In this document: positions 6,136 through 14,606 of the stretch, piece after piece
Layout: every line of letters starts with the position of its first letter
How positions within the stretch are numbered: the stretch's first letter is position 1
NCBI GenBank assembly: GCA_035354435.1
Contig: DAOQAY010000057.1
Coordinates: forward strand, 1 to 16,318
Origin: JAKLDO01 sp035354435
GTDB lineage: Bacteria > UBP6 > UBA1177
Length of the DNA stretch: 16,318 bases
Direction: 5' to 3'
Notes under the pieces: generated by a model
Database searches by the model: none
What the model was told of the DNA's origin: nothing
The model's input: only the letters and a program-made list of their open reading frames with translations
Made by a program: the position numbers and the translations under genes

Positions 6136-9100
6136 TTATTCTCCTTCCACGAGGCATCCGCACTGCATTACATCTTTATTGTTTTCGTCACATTCTGGGA
6201 TGATGTTTTTTTCCAGATATTCGTGAGTTATGCAGTCGTTATTGCCGAAAATATCTTCGTCATCACCGTCAACACAAGGCGGTTCAACGATCTTTTTATC
6301 TTTCCTGCTCAGTTTTTCATCAGTGTCACACTTACCTTTTTCGCCGTTGGGACATATTATATCAGAAGAACTGCCGAGGTTTGTTTTTTTGTATTCTATT
6401 CTTATATCAGTGCATTCAGGATCATCAATCGAATAGTGCCAGTATCCGTCTTTTAATGAAAGATACGCACCGGAAAAAGAGGCATTGGTAAGAACTGCCT
6501 GAGAAAAATCAGCGCCTTGCAGATAGGCATCTGAGAATTTTGTATTTGAAAGGTCTGAATTGGAATCAAAAGTTACACCTACCATCTGAGCAGAATTAAA
6601 ATTTCCATCAGTGATTTTTGTGTTGATGAAAGTCATTTTTGAAAGAAAACTGTTTGTAAATACTGATCCTTTTGCAGTAAGGTTGGAAATCAGTGCTTTT
6701 TTCTGAGTTGTTACAGTTTCTCTGAATTTTGAGTAAATATAGGCATCACTGAAATCAGCTTTCCCAAGATCGCAATCTTCAAATACAGCGTTTATGAGCA
6801 TGCTGTAGCTGAAATTGACGCTTCCTGAGATTCCGTCGATGATCACTTTTGAAAAAGTTGCTCCTTCAAGGTTTGCGTTTGCAAAACTTGCTCCGCCTAT
6901 TCTTGCATTTGAAAAATCGCTGTATTGTGCGGTTTTGTCTTTTATCAGCGGACTGAAGTCAATGGATGAAAAATCGGTGTTTGTAAGATTGGATCCCGAT
7001 AAATTCGCTCCCTGCATATTCAGAATTTCCCCGCCAGTTCTAAGTCCAGAGTAATTTCCACCACTCAAGTCAATGCCGGAAAGATTATAATTGTCAATCT
7101 TATCAAGAAGAACTGCATTTTGAAGCTGTAGCGTTTTCCAGCTTTTCTTAGGAAGGATCTGGATAGGAATTTTAGAGTTGTATAAATTTGTTCCTGTTTC
7201 ATCACATGAGACGGTTATACCATTGTAAGTGCTTGAAATTTCCCAGTTAAATGTGCCTGATACAGTAGCTGTGCTTTTGCTGCTGTCGGCAGGATCAACC
7301 ATATCTGCATTACTTAGATCTGCACAGCCGAAATAATTATCACCGAGTTGAACGGTTGTGAATTTTGTATTTTGCAACGAAGTGTCTCGCAGATCGGCTC
7401 CGATTAGATTGGTATTATTAAAAACAGCTCCGTTCATATTTGAGCCGGTAAGAACAGTTCTTGATAAGTCATTGCCTGTAAAATCAACATTTTCAAGATC
7501 ACATCCGCAGCATTTTCTAAGACTTATCAGAATTGTATGATTGTAATCAGGAAGTTTATATGCCTGAGCACTCGATACAGTTTCCGAATCAAGATAAACT
7601 GTTGAAGGAGAAGGGGAACTTCCTTGTGAAACTGTTGCAGATCCTGAAAAGGCGGTCTTGTTGAAACTTCTTAAAATTGTGTCGGAATCCGGCAGGATGA
7701 CTCTGCTCAAAGCCTGAGGAACATCAGTGTCAGGTCCGTAATTTCTAAGCCCGAGCTTGTTAAGATCGTCACATCTGTGATCGAAAAGATACGCAGCGGA
7801 ACAATTTGTGCCGGTTTTTATTGCTGTATCAGCCATTTTTATGAACACAACTTCTCCGGTCAATTTCGGGGTAACATCCCATGCTGTCGGTTTGTCACAG
7901 ACTATTCCAGCTGCTTTAATCCTGCAAAGATCATCAGTTGTGCCTGATGCCGAAGTGACAGTAAGCGAAGATTCAGTGCTCGGAATCATAGAAATAAACG
8001 AAGGATCCTGAGAAGGCATCTGTTCTCTGTAAACTACCGGGAGTAAAAAATTCTGGTTTTCTGTTTCCCATGTATTTTCAAACAGAAAAGGCTTTCCTTT
8101 TAACTTGCTGAAAGGATAAATCACAACTTGCGTCTGAGGTCCGAGAATATAAGTTCCGGCTCTGTGAGGAATGTTATCACATCTTCCATTCAGAACCATG
8201 ACAATATCATCATCTGCCGGACCGAAAGAATTTCTGCCGATATGAAGATATGTTCTCTGATGAACTGCAACTTCTCCGCTTTTCAAGTCAAGGTCGCTGT
8301 ATTTGGAATATTTAACAAACCCGTCGCAATTTTCAGGAGCTGATGATGAAATTTTCCAGCCGGAAGAACAGTCGGCAGCGACATCTTTGCAAAACTGCTC
8401 AATATATTTCTGAAAATTTGATTTGATGACAGGATCGGCAATATTACTGTATTTGGGATATAAATACTGGGTGGAGTCTCCGCCGAAGCATTTTGTCCAG
8501 ATATTGTAGCCAGAATCGCCCCAATCTTCATAACTTTCAGAATAATCCTGCCAGTAATTTTTGCACAAAGTCTCAATAGAATCACATTTCTGATACAGAT
8601 ATTCTTTGCAGTTTTCACTTTCATCAGGATCCATTTTAGCACAGGTATAAAAATCGCTGTAATACCATGGACCGCTGAATGGACAACCGTATGGAATGTC
8701 AGAATATGTTGCAGGGATTGTGCATGTGAGATTCGGGTCTGAGGTGCAGTGATTTGCAGTTTTTAATTCAACTGTTTCCGGTGTTTTTGCAACATCAGGG
8801 CTTTTGTAATCATCACAGTGTGTTGTTTCGGCATAAGGTCTTATAAATACTGTTGAACCGGTTCCAAGCGATTTTCCATTAGAAGTTGATGAAAGATAAA
8901 AGTAATATTTTCCTTCTGATGCTGAAAATGCCTGACAATTTCCATTTGTTATTTCTGTAATGAGATTTCCTTCTTCATTTTTAATTTCAAGCCGGTAATT
9001 AATTTCATCGTGTTTTTCAAGGCAGACTGTCTGCTGAACAGGATGAGTATATTCGTAAGTGACAACATCTACGCCTGTTGTTCCCGTATCTCCTGAATGC

Positions 9101-9279
9101 GGAATATTTTCTTCCAGATGCAGAATCACTGTGTCATCATGAGTGACGGTTTTTGTTTCAGGTGTGAGTTCTGATTCCTTGTAAGTTTTAGCTGAATTTC
9201 CACCGGAGATCATTTTATCAGAGGATTTGTCACATCCGATCATAAAAAAAATGATAAATATAATCAACAACTTGTGCAT
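6136..9279 (-). CDS. Large Cys-rich lipoprotein with pentapeptide-repeat beta-helix
   Basis: The N-terminus MHKLLIIFIIFFMIGC is a lipoprotein signal with Cys16 acylated. Residues 45-150 include strand-rich sequence; residues 150-330 are rich in Cys, Tyr and Trp (about 14 Cys), suggesting a disulfide-bonded extracytoplasmic domain. Residues 590-665, 730-850 and 865-945 hold pentapeptide repeats of the A(D/N)Lxx type, for example LIGADLRDTSLQNTKF, GANLSGSNLTNTDF and YLQGADFSQAVLTNASF. These fold as a right-handed square beta-helix. The tail (950-1047) has eight Cys and acidic stretches such as CVDGDDEDIFGNNDC. Most known pentapeptide proteins act in the cytoplasm or lack a clear role, so a surface or periplasmic one of 1047 residues is notable. 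GGAG six bases before the ATG (9286-9289) supports the start. It follows the 1133-aa lipoprotein gene by 15 bases, so the two are probably co-transcribed. Specific function unknown. Confidence 0.92.
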   Translation of the reverse strand: MHKLLIIFIIFFMIGCDKSSDKMISGGNSAKTYKESELTPETKTVTHDDTVILHLEENIPHSGDTGTTGVDVVTYEYTHPVQQTVCLEKHDEINYRLEIKNEEGNLITEITNGNCQAFSASEGKYYFYLSSTSNGKSLGTGSTVFIRPYAETTHCDDYKSPDVAKTPETVELKTANHCTSDPNLTCTIPATYSDIPYGCPFSGPWYYSDFYTCAKMDPDESENCKEYLYQKCDSIETLCKNYWQDYSESYEDWGDSGYNIWTKCFGGDSTQYLYPKYSNIADPVIKSNFQKYIEQFCKDVAADCSSGWKISSSAPENCDGFVKYSKYSDLDLKSGEVAVHQRTYLHIGRNSFGPADDDIVMVLNGRCDNIPHRAGTYILGPQTQVVIYPFSKLKGKPFLFENTWETENQNFLLPVVYREQMPSQDPSFISMIPSTESSLTVTSASGTTDDLCRIKAAGIVCDKPTAWDVTPKLTGEVVFIKMADTAIKTGTNCSAAYLFDHRCDDLNKLGLRNYGPDTDVPQALSRVILPDSDTILRSFNKTAFSGSATVSQGSSPSPSTVYLDSETVSSAQAYKLPDYNHTILISLRKCCGCDLENVDFTGNDLSRTVLTGSNMNGAVFNNTNLIGADLRDTSLQNTKFTTVQLGDNYFGCADLSNADMVDPADSSKSTATVSGTFNWEISSTYNGITVSCDETGTNLYNSKIPIQILPKKSWKTLQLQNAVLLDKIDNYNLSGIDLSGGNYSGLRTGGEILNMQGANLSGSNLTNTDFSSIDFSPLIKDKTAQYSDFSNARIGGASFANANLEGATFSKVIIDGISGSVNFSYSMLINAVFEDCDLGKADFSDAYIYSKFRETVTTQKKALISNLTAKGSVFTNSFLSKMTFINTKITDGNFNSAQMVGVTFDSNSDLSNTKFSDAYLQGADFSQAVLTNASFSGAYLSLKDGYWHYSIDDPECTDIRIEYKKTNLGSSSDIICPNGEKGKCDTDEKLSRKDKKIVEPPCVDGDDEDIFGNNDCITHEYLEKNIIPECDENNKDVMQCGCLVEGE

Positions 9280-9294
9280 AATAAGCTCCAGGGG

Positions 9295-12200
9295 TTAAGG
9301 TAACGGTGTCCAAAGACTGATTGTCGGTTTCTGCATATTGCCTGTACTCAAAACTGTTTCATAATTCAGCGTGAAAATGTTCCTGAAATGATCAACAGCC
9401 ATTTTTGCGGCGGCAATTCCAAGAGCTGTATCAACAAGTTCTCCTGTTTTTGAATAGATCTGAATCCCGTAATCATTTTTTGTTTTCCCGCCATTTTTGT
9501 AATAAAGCACGAAAATCATTCCGGTGCTTTCCACATCAATATCAAGAGCCTGAAATGTCTCGTCGATGTTTGCAAGGGTAAAGTAATTTTTCATATTTTC
9601 TGCATCACCGAAGATCTGTCTCACTGATCCGTTTACATCAAATGCTGAAACCCGCAGATTGTTCTGTTCCAGCACAATTATGTCTCCCTGTTCGCTTACC
9701 GTAAGTGCCGCAGGACCGTTTAAAAGTCCTTCCCTGTCACCTGTTCCTGAAATAATTGCTGCATAAGGCGCTTCTTCAAGCGGTACAGGATCATTATTCA
9801 GGTCAAGTATCTCCATTTTATTGAGGTCTCGGTATATCGACACAAGATAGCCGGAAGGGTGCACAGCCGTATCAGTTGACGGCATATTCAGCTGACCGGA
9901 AGCTGTTGATGTCATATTAAATGAAAGATTCTGATCCACAGAAATTTTCCGTACAAAATAATGTACAGTTCCGTCAATTGTTTCAGGGGAAACGAACACA
10001 TTGTTTCCACCTGTTTCGCCGGTAAGAGTGTAAGCTGCGGTGGGTCTGTATGTCAGATATGCGCATTTGGGATCGACGATCAGAGATTCCGGTCCGCCCG
10101 ATTCGTTGTTGAGAAGAGAAATGTTTTCAATGAACATTTTCTGTCCGGTTGATTTTTCAGTGGAGCCGCATTCCATCGTATTTTCAGCGTATGACTGCCA
10201 AGTATAGGCTGCGGAATGTCCTTTTATGCTGAGGGTTATATCAAAAAGTGAACATAATCCGCTTTCCGTGCTTGAGCAGTTGAGACTTGCCAGAGTTTTT
10301 TCCGGAGCCGGCGGGGCAACATAATTATTTTTTGAATCGGTATATCCTAGCCACACATGTTTTCCATTGCTGTCGAGACCGATTTTATCCTTGTGAATGA
10401 ATTTTGTGCTCTCGGTGATGTTTACCATGTTTTCAGTAAGTTGAATCGTATAATTCACACCATTGCTGTCCGGCGGAGCATTTTTGAGACTGTTTGTAAC
10501 TTCGCTGCTGGCATATCCTGAAATAAATCCGTTTGCGCTCATAAGATAGATCACTATTTTTGCCGTACCGCCTTCAGGAATGTTATCAAAAATGAAATCC
10601 ATATGCGGAACAGCCGTGTTTCCGATGGTTCCGTATTCGTCTTTTTTGGGAAGCTCAATTGCCTCATGTTTGTTGAAAAAGATATAAGCCTTGTATTTTA
10701 CTGCTGATTCAGGAAATCCTCCACGAATGTTAAGAGGGTCCGGCGTTATTCGCACTTTCGGGGACCATGTTGCATTCAGTCCGTTTCTGTGCACAGCTGA
10801 AGTTGAAGATACCTCGGCTATTGTCTGTATAAGCTGACTTGTGTTTGCGGCAAGTCCTGCAAGATAAAGTCCCCAGCCGATAAATGGAACGCCGTTTTCC
10901 GCTTCACTTTTTGCCGCAGCTTTAATTATTGCATAACGAAGCCTGTCACAGCCGGTGTTTACAAGTATTGAGCCGAGTGCTTTTGCATAAGGTGCATAAT
11001 TGTTGGCACCATTTTTGCGCGATTCGCCGTAGATGCCCATCGCAATACCGAGGGATACAATAGTTGTGATAACTTTCGGATCGGTGAGTGCATCTTTCAG
11101 AATCGGTTTGCCATCAACTCCGTCTCTGATTCCAGATGCAAGAAAATATGCAGGAATACCCAGATCAACAATTGAAGTTAGAATGGCTCCGGGAATGTTT
11201 TCGTTATACCACTGACCTGTTCCCATCGAAGCAAAAATCAGTTCCGCAGAGCTGCTGGTCGGTGGTATCGGAATCTTGAAATATGACCAGTCGGGACTTA
11301 ACGGAATTCCCATCATTACTGCACGATTTGAAACAAAACCCCAAAAAGCCGAGTATGTTTCGCTTGATACATCATTAAAAAAAGCATACCATGTCGGCAA
11401 ATCAAATACTGGATAAAAATCGGGTGAAAGACCGGAATCCTCTTTCGTGGGATCATTGAGATATTTTTTTAACCAGTCTCTATCATATGAGCCGTCCGGA
11501 GTTTTCCATTTTAAGAAAAGAGCAACATGCCGCAGATAATAATTTTTCACTTTAACGGTCATATATCTGAAACCGTCTTTATCAGTAGTTATTTCTTCGC
11601 TGTCAAGGTATATGGACATTCCGTCGATTCCGCCTTGTTTTGAAAGGACTATTTTTTCGTTCGTTACGCTGAAAACAGCTTTTTTAGCAATTTCTTCGCT
11701 GTCAGGAATTTCAACTGCTGTTTCGCCGGAAGAAGGTCCGTCACCTTTAATGATGGTATATTTTATATTTTCAAGTGCCTGATCATTTTTTGTTTCATTC
11801 AGAGCTGCGAGCAGAGCGGGTTGAGCGGCATTTAGAACATCATCGACAGGACGGTATTGAACGGCTGGACTTTTTGTCGAAAGATCACCTTCAAACGCAA
11901 GCGGTGCCGGTTCTTCATCGTCTGTAAATTTGTAAACATAGTAAGGGTTTCCATCTTTAAACATTATCAGACTTGTTGTGTCATCCGGTTCTTCAACCCA
12001 GAACATATTCTGCTGAGATTCATCCTTAGGAGGTGTTTCATTATAGACAGTAAGCGGTTCGTTTACAAAGCTTCCGCCGTTCTTATTTGCAGTGTTTATG
12101 GCTTTTGCAAGATCTATGATTTCCTGCCTGTGAGGAGCTTTCGGATCACACATTCTGTCTGCCTCAACCGGATTGATATGGTGCATGATTATGGCGGCTT

Positions 12201-12696
12201 TTTCAGGATCATCTGTCACAAGTTCCGGATGATTGAACACCATGCTTACCGCAGCTGAAACAGCACAGGCATATTCATGGTTGTCGCCGGAATTTACAGT
12301 TTTAAGAATATCATTATTTGTTGCAGATTCAAAATGATAAAAAGATAGAAGCAGTTTGTGATCAGGATTGAAGCGGGGGTCTCCATCAGTTAAAAAAAGA
12401 TGATTTATTTTACCGGACTTAAGCTCGATTCCTGTGGAAAAATGAGTGACATGAGTTTTCTGTGTATAGTCCATGGAATCATAATCATCTATAAGTGTTT
12501 GATATGATTCGTCGTTGTGTTCTAAAACCGGATATTTTTTTCCATTTACATACAAAAACAAAGATTTTCCAGCCGGAATATTCATTTCACTCAGATCAAA
12601 ATGAAAGCTGTGTCCTTCAGTTTTATAGAATTTCTGTTTTTCGTTCGAACAACCACAAAAAAGCAAAAGAATCATGACCGAAATCAGATAACGCAT
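9295..12696 (-). CDS. Giant lipoprotein (1133 aa) with hydrophobic core and C-terminal propeller-like region
   Basis: Family not recognised. I start at the ATG at 12694-12696, which gives the lipoprotein signal MRYLISVMILLLFCGC (Cys16) and has GGGAG seven bases upstream. A longer reading from a TTG at 12765 would begin inside the predicted -35 box. Residues 20-330 are soluble and include YACAVSAAVSMVF near residue 142. Residues about 485-630 carry several hydrophobic Ala/Gly/Ile segments (PGAILTSIVDLGIPAYFLA, VITTIVSLGIAMGIY, FIGWGLYLAGLAANTSQLI) unusual within a lipoprotein. Residues 640-760 look like an immunoglobulin-like strand domain. Residues 930-1133 resemble NHL/propeller repeats (GDREGLLNGPAALTVSEQGDIIVLEQNNLRVSAFD). 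It is the first gene of a two-gene minus-strand operon and diverges from another propeller-like lipoprotein. Location is probably the outer membrane or cell surface; its job is unknown. Confidence 0.9.
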   Translation of the reverse strand: MRYLISVMILLLFCGCSNEKQKFYKTEGHSFHFDLSEMNIPAGKSLFLYVNGKKYPVLEHNDESYQTLIDDYDSMDYTQKTHVTHFSTGIELKSGKINHLFLTDGDPRFNPDHKLLLSFYHFESATNNDILKTVNSGDNHEYACAVSAAVSMVFNHPELVTDDPEKAAIIMHHINPVEADRMCDPKAPHRQEIIDLAKAINTANKNGGSFVNEPLTVYNETPPKDESQQNMFWVEEPDDTTSLIMFKDGNPYYVYKFTDDEEPAPLAFEGDLSTKSPAVQYRPVDDVLNAAQPALLAALNETKNDQALENIKYTIIKGDGPSSGETAVEIPDSEEIAKKAVFSVTNEKIVLSKQGGIDGMSIYLDSEEITTDKDGFRYMTVKVKNYYLRHVALFLKWKTPDGSYDRDWLKKYLNDPTKEDSGLSPDFYPVFDLPTWYAFFNDVSSETYSAFWGFVSNRAVMMGIPLSPDWSYFKIPIPPTSSSAELIFASMGTGQWYNENIPGAILTSIVDLGIPAYFLASGIRDGVDGKPILKDALTDPKVITTIVSLGIAMGIYGESRKNGANNYAPYAKALGSILVNTGCDRLRYAIIKAAAKSEAENGVPFIGWGLYLAGLAANTSQLIQTIAEVSSTSAVHRNGLNATWSPKVRITPDPLNIRGGFPESAVKYKAYIFFNKHEAIELPKKDEYGTIGNTAVPHMDFIFDNIPEGGTAKIVIYLMSANGFISGYASSEVTNSLKNAPPDSNGVNYTIQLTENMVNITESTKFIHKDKIGLDSNGKHVWLGYTDSKNNYVAPPAPEKTLASLNCSSTESGLCSLFDITLSIKGHSAAYTWQSYAENTMECGSTEKSTGQKMFIENISLLNNESGGPESLIVDPKCAYLTYRPTAAYTLTGETGGNNVFVSPETIDGTVHYFVRKISVDQNLSFNMTSTASGQLNMPSTDTAVHPSGYLVSIYRDLNKMEILDLNNDPVPLEEAPYAAIISGTGDREGLLNGPAALTVSEQGDIIVLEQNNLRVSAFDVNGSVRQIFGDAENMKNYFTLANIDETFQALDIDVESTGMIFVLYYKNGGKTKNDYGIQIYSKTGELVDTALGIAAAKMAVDHFRNIFTLNYETVLSTGNMQKPTISLWTPLP

Positions 12697-12703
12697 AACA
12701 CTT

Positions 12704-12708
12704 CTCCC
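12704..12708 (-). promoter_or_regulatory. Ribosome-binding site that decides the start of the 1133-aa lipoprotein
   Basis: Minus-strand GGGAG, within CAGGGAGAAG, ends seven bases before the ATG at 12696. Together with the lipoprotein signal that begins at this ATG, it favours this start over the upstream in-frame TTG at 12765 and the Met codon near 12738. Confidence 0.75.
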
Positions 12709-12736
12709 TGTCAAAAAGATATCCTGACTGAAATGC

Positions 12737-12765
12737 ATTGTACATGGCTCTTGTTTGCTTAACAA
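12737..12765 (-). promoter_or_regulatory. Sigma-70-type promoter for the two giant lipoprotein genes
   Basis: On the minus strand, TTGTTA (12765-12760, 4 of 6) and TACAAT (12742-12737, 5 of 6) are separated by exactly 17 bases. Transcription would start near 12730 and give a leader of about 34 bases to the ATG at 12696. The -35 hexamer lies in the right arm of the inverted repeat at 12750-12766. Confidence 0.6.
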
Positions 12766-12766
12766 G
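12750..12766. repeat. Inverted repeat CTTGTT-N5-AACAAG between divergent promoters
   Basis: A perfect 6-bp inverted repeat, CTTGTT (12750-12755) and AACAAG (12761-12766), with a 5-base centre TGCTT. It covers the minus-strand -35 box and the expected -35 region of the plus-strand promoter, so it could be an operator controlling both. A 6-bp repeat can arise by chance, and two facing TTG-type -35 boxes would also produce it. Confidence 0.4.
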
Positions 12767-12782
12767 TTTTAAACAGTATAAT
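12754..12782 (+). promoter_or_regulatory. Promoter for the 449-aa lipoprotein and membrane protein genes
   Basis: A perfect -10 hexamer TATAAT is at 12777-12782, 34 bases before the ATG. The -35 position, 17 bases upstream, is TTTGCT (12754-12759), or TTGCTT (12755-12760) at 16 bases; both match poorly, so the promoter may need an activator or be weak. It overlaps the minus-strand promoter. Confidence 0.55.
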
Positions 12783-12816
12783 TCCGGGGCATGAATAATT
12801 TCCGTGGAGGGTAAAA

Positions 12817-14166
12817 ATGAAGGGATGTTTTTTATTTTTCATTATTGTTTTCTTTTTAATTTCCGGCTGTTCAACTTCTGAAAAAAATATAGACACAAGT
12901 GATGAAAGTGTTGCTGATACTGAAGGATCCGATGATTCAGAGATTACAGATGAAGATTCTGCTCCGGAAGGGTTTCTTTCGGGTTTTGATACAGAAGGGA
13001 AAGAATGTTTCGAAAATGTTCCGGATGGCAGGCTTATCCTTGCAACAATCCGGAATTATAATGATTCTGAGGCGGCTTGGCGTGTGCAGATTTTTGTTCT
13101 AAAAGATGATGCCACGGTTATCGATACAGGTAAATATTTTGAAACGGACAGTGATCTTGAAGGGATCGGATTTAATTCAAACGGCAGACTTGCCGCAATT
13201 TCTTCGTGGAAGACCGGATTTGTGACACTATTTGCACTTATTGATTCAACTCTCTGCATTGCTCAGAAAGAAATTGAACTTCCAAACCTGAAAGTGGTTG
13301 ACCAGACAAAGGAAAGGGTGATTTTTGACCAGATCGTCGCAAATCCGGCTGATCCTTACAAATTTTATCTTGTAAGCGGCAATGTTCTGGAAAAGGGCGA
13401 TTACAGCAATTATAACGGCGGAATCTATTCAATGACAGTTGATAAATACGGCAAAGCTGTGATAAGCGAAGATCACCCTGAAATGCATGTTCCGTCTGCT
13501 TTTACGATTCTTCCGGGCGGAAAGAGGGCATTGGTTCTTGGCGGAAAGGAATTTATAACAGAAGAGGGGAGTTCAATTGGAACTGCCGGTCCTGACGATC
13601 TTGCACTGCTTGATCTTGAAACAGATATTCCTGAAGTAATTCAATGGTTTGATGTATGGGGAGCAACCGGCGTGAACGGATCGGGTCCTTCGCTAAGGTC
13701 GATCGGTGTTGCTGATAACGGATTCGTCATGATAGCGAATTCAAGTGAATATGCCGATGATCCGGGGAAAATAAAACTGTTTAATTATGACGGTGATAAA
13801 ACAATTTCGTTCCTGACAGATTTTACAGATGCCGCTCTGGATTCACCTGATTATATCGCAATGAACGATGAGGGAAGTGTGGCTATAGTGCTGAATTCAT
13901 TATTCAAAGGGGCGACTCTTGGTGTAACAGATTCAGCAATATCGTATGTCAAAAAAGAGACTCACGACCTTACCCAGCCGATGATAAAACTGTCTGGCGA
14001 ACCGTTTCAAAACCATGTCCTCATAAATTCTTTCAGAAGCTCAAGTGACGAATCTGCATCTATTACAATTGCTGAAATAACTGTAGACGGTCTTGTCGAA
14101 AAATCATCTGCCCAGATCCCGCTTGAAGATGGATATTCACTTGAAAGTCTTGCTGTGCAGAAATAA
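12817..14166 (+). CDS. Lipoprotein with acidic linker and propeller-like repeats
   Basis: Residues 1-18 form a lipoprotein signal (ends FLISGC, Cys18 acylated). Residues 19-52 are an acidic Ser/Asp/Glu/Thr linker without aromatic residues, likely a flexible tether to the membrane. From about residue 58 to 449 the protein has repeated strand-turn-strand units with Asp/Asn-Gly turns, such as LEGIGFNSNGRLAAISS, SAFTILPGGKRALVLGG, LRSIGVADNGFVMIANS and DYIAMNDEGSVAIVLNS, spaced about 50-100 residues. This suggests a seven- or eight-bladed beta-propeller of the YVTN/NHL kind, though I cannot name a family. GGAGGG at 12806-12811 supports the ATG. The next gene begins 14 bases after the stop. The 1133-aa lipoprotein, also with a propeller-like C-terminus, is transcribed away from the same control region, so a shared role at the cell surface is possible. 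Confidence 0.92.
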   Translation: MKGCFLFFIIVFFLISGCSTSEKNIDTSDESVADTEGSDDSEITDEDSAPEGFLSGFDTEGKECFENVPDGRLILATIRNYNDSEAAWRVQIFVLKDDATVIDTGKYFETDSDLEGIGFNSNGRLAAISSWKTGFVTLFALIDSTLCIAQKEIELPNLKVVDQTKERVIFDQIVANPADPYKFYLVSGNVLEKGDYSNYNGGIYSMTVDKYGKAVISEDHPEMHVPSAFTILPGGKRALVLGGKEFITEEGSSIGTAGPDDLALLDLETDIPEVIQWFDVWGATGVNGSGPSLRSIGVADNGFVMIANSSEYADDPGKIKLFNYDGDKTISFLTDFTDAALDSPDYIAMNDEGSVAIVLNSLFKGATLGVTDSAISYVKKETHDLTQPMIKLSGEPFQNHVLINSFRSSSDESASITIAEITVDGLVEKSSAQIPLEDGYSLESLAVQK

Positions 14167-14180
14167 TAAGGGGATCAGAT

Positions 14181-14543
14181 ATGTTCAGAGTTTTTATGAA
14201 TGCTGTATCGAGTTTAATTCTTGCCGGAATCGGAGTCTATCTGCTGACTCTGGAAAGTTATTTTATAAAAGAAAAGGGTAATCCTGAGTTCGGCAGACTT
14301 TTTTCGGGATGGTCGCTTATTTCGCTTGCCGTGGCTGTTTTTGCTGTTTCAGTTCTTTCTGCCGCAGTTGCAATATCATGGGCAAAAAGGGATATTCCGC
14401 TCCCGCCGCCCGGAACGATACGCCCCGCCCCGTCGTATAAAGGTATGATAATATTAAAGTTCTGGTATCTTATTGCCATTGCAGCTACTGCACTGATTCT
14501 GGCTTTTTATCTTTCAGAAAAAATTGTAAATCCGGGAATTTGA
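14181..14543 (+). CDS. Small three-helix membrane protein
   Basis: Family not recognised. The 120 residues predict three membrane helices: about 6-23 (MNAVSSLILAGIGVYLL), 44-66 (WSLISLAVAVFAVSVLSAAV) and 94-112 (FWYLIAIAATALILAFYLS). A proline-rich loop (IPLPPPGTIRPAP, 72-84) lies between helices 2 and 3. Basic residues R3 and K68/R70 are the main topology clues. AAGGGG at 14168-14173, seven bases before the ATG, is a clear ribosome site. Its start follows the lipoprotein gene by 14 bases, so both probably share one mRNA; a membrane partner for that lipoprotein is possible, but this is inferred from position only. Confidence 0.85.
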   Translation: MFRVFMNAVSSLILAGIGVYLLTLESYFIKEKGNPEFGRLFSGWSLISLAVAVFAVSVLSAAVAISWAKRDIPLPPPGTIRPAPSYKGMIILKFWYLIAIAATALILAFYLSEKIVNPGI

Positions 14544-14555
14544 TTAGATTTCTCA

Positions 14556-14585
14556 GGATTTTTGTATAAATCCATGGTTTTTTTT
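14556..14585 (+). terminator. Weak possible terminator after the membrane protein gene
   Basis: GGATTT (14556-14561) and AAATCC (14568-14573) can pair around a 6-base loop. Eight T residues (14578-14585) follow after ATGG. The stem has only two GC pairs and the T tract is four bases away, so termination would be inefficient. It lies 13 bases after the stop codon, as expected for an operon end. Confidence 0.35.
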
Positions 14586-14606
14586 AGTAATAGTCAACTG
14601 AAATTT

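Noticed and set aside
6445..7512. Could the repeated DNA here be a CRISPR or tandem DNA repeat?
   Set aside because: The periodicity is at the protein level (pentapeptide repeats); the nucleotide units differ from copy to copy and there are no spacers.
12150..12290. A possible Cys-peptidase motif around YACAVSAAVSMVF in the 1133-aa lipoprotein
   Set aside because: A Cys followed by a small-residue helix recalls C39-type peptidases, but no matching His-Asp partners or a CG pair are visible, so I do not assign an enzyme.
12697..12765. Upstream extension of the 1133-aa lipoprotein to a TTG at 12765
   Set aside because: The added 23 residues would hide the lipoprotein signal, the TTG lies in the predicted -35 box, and the ATG at 12696 has a good ribosome site.
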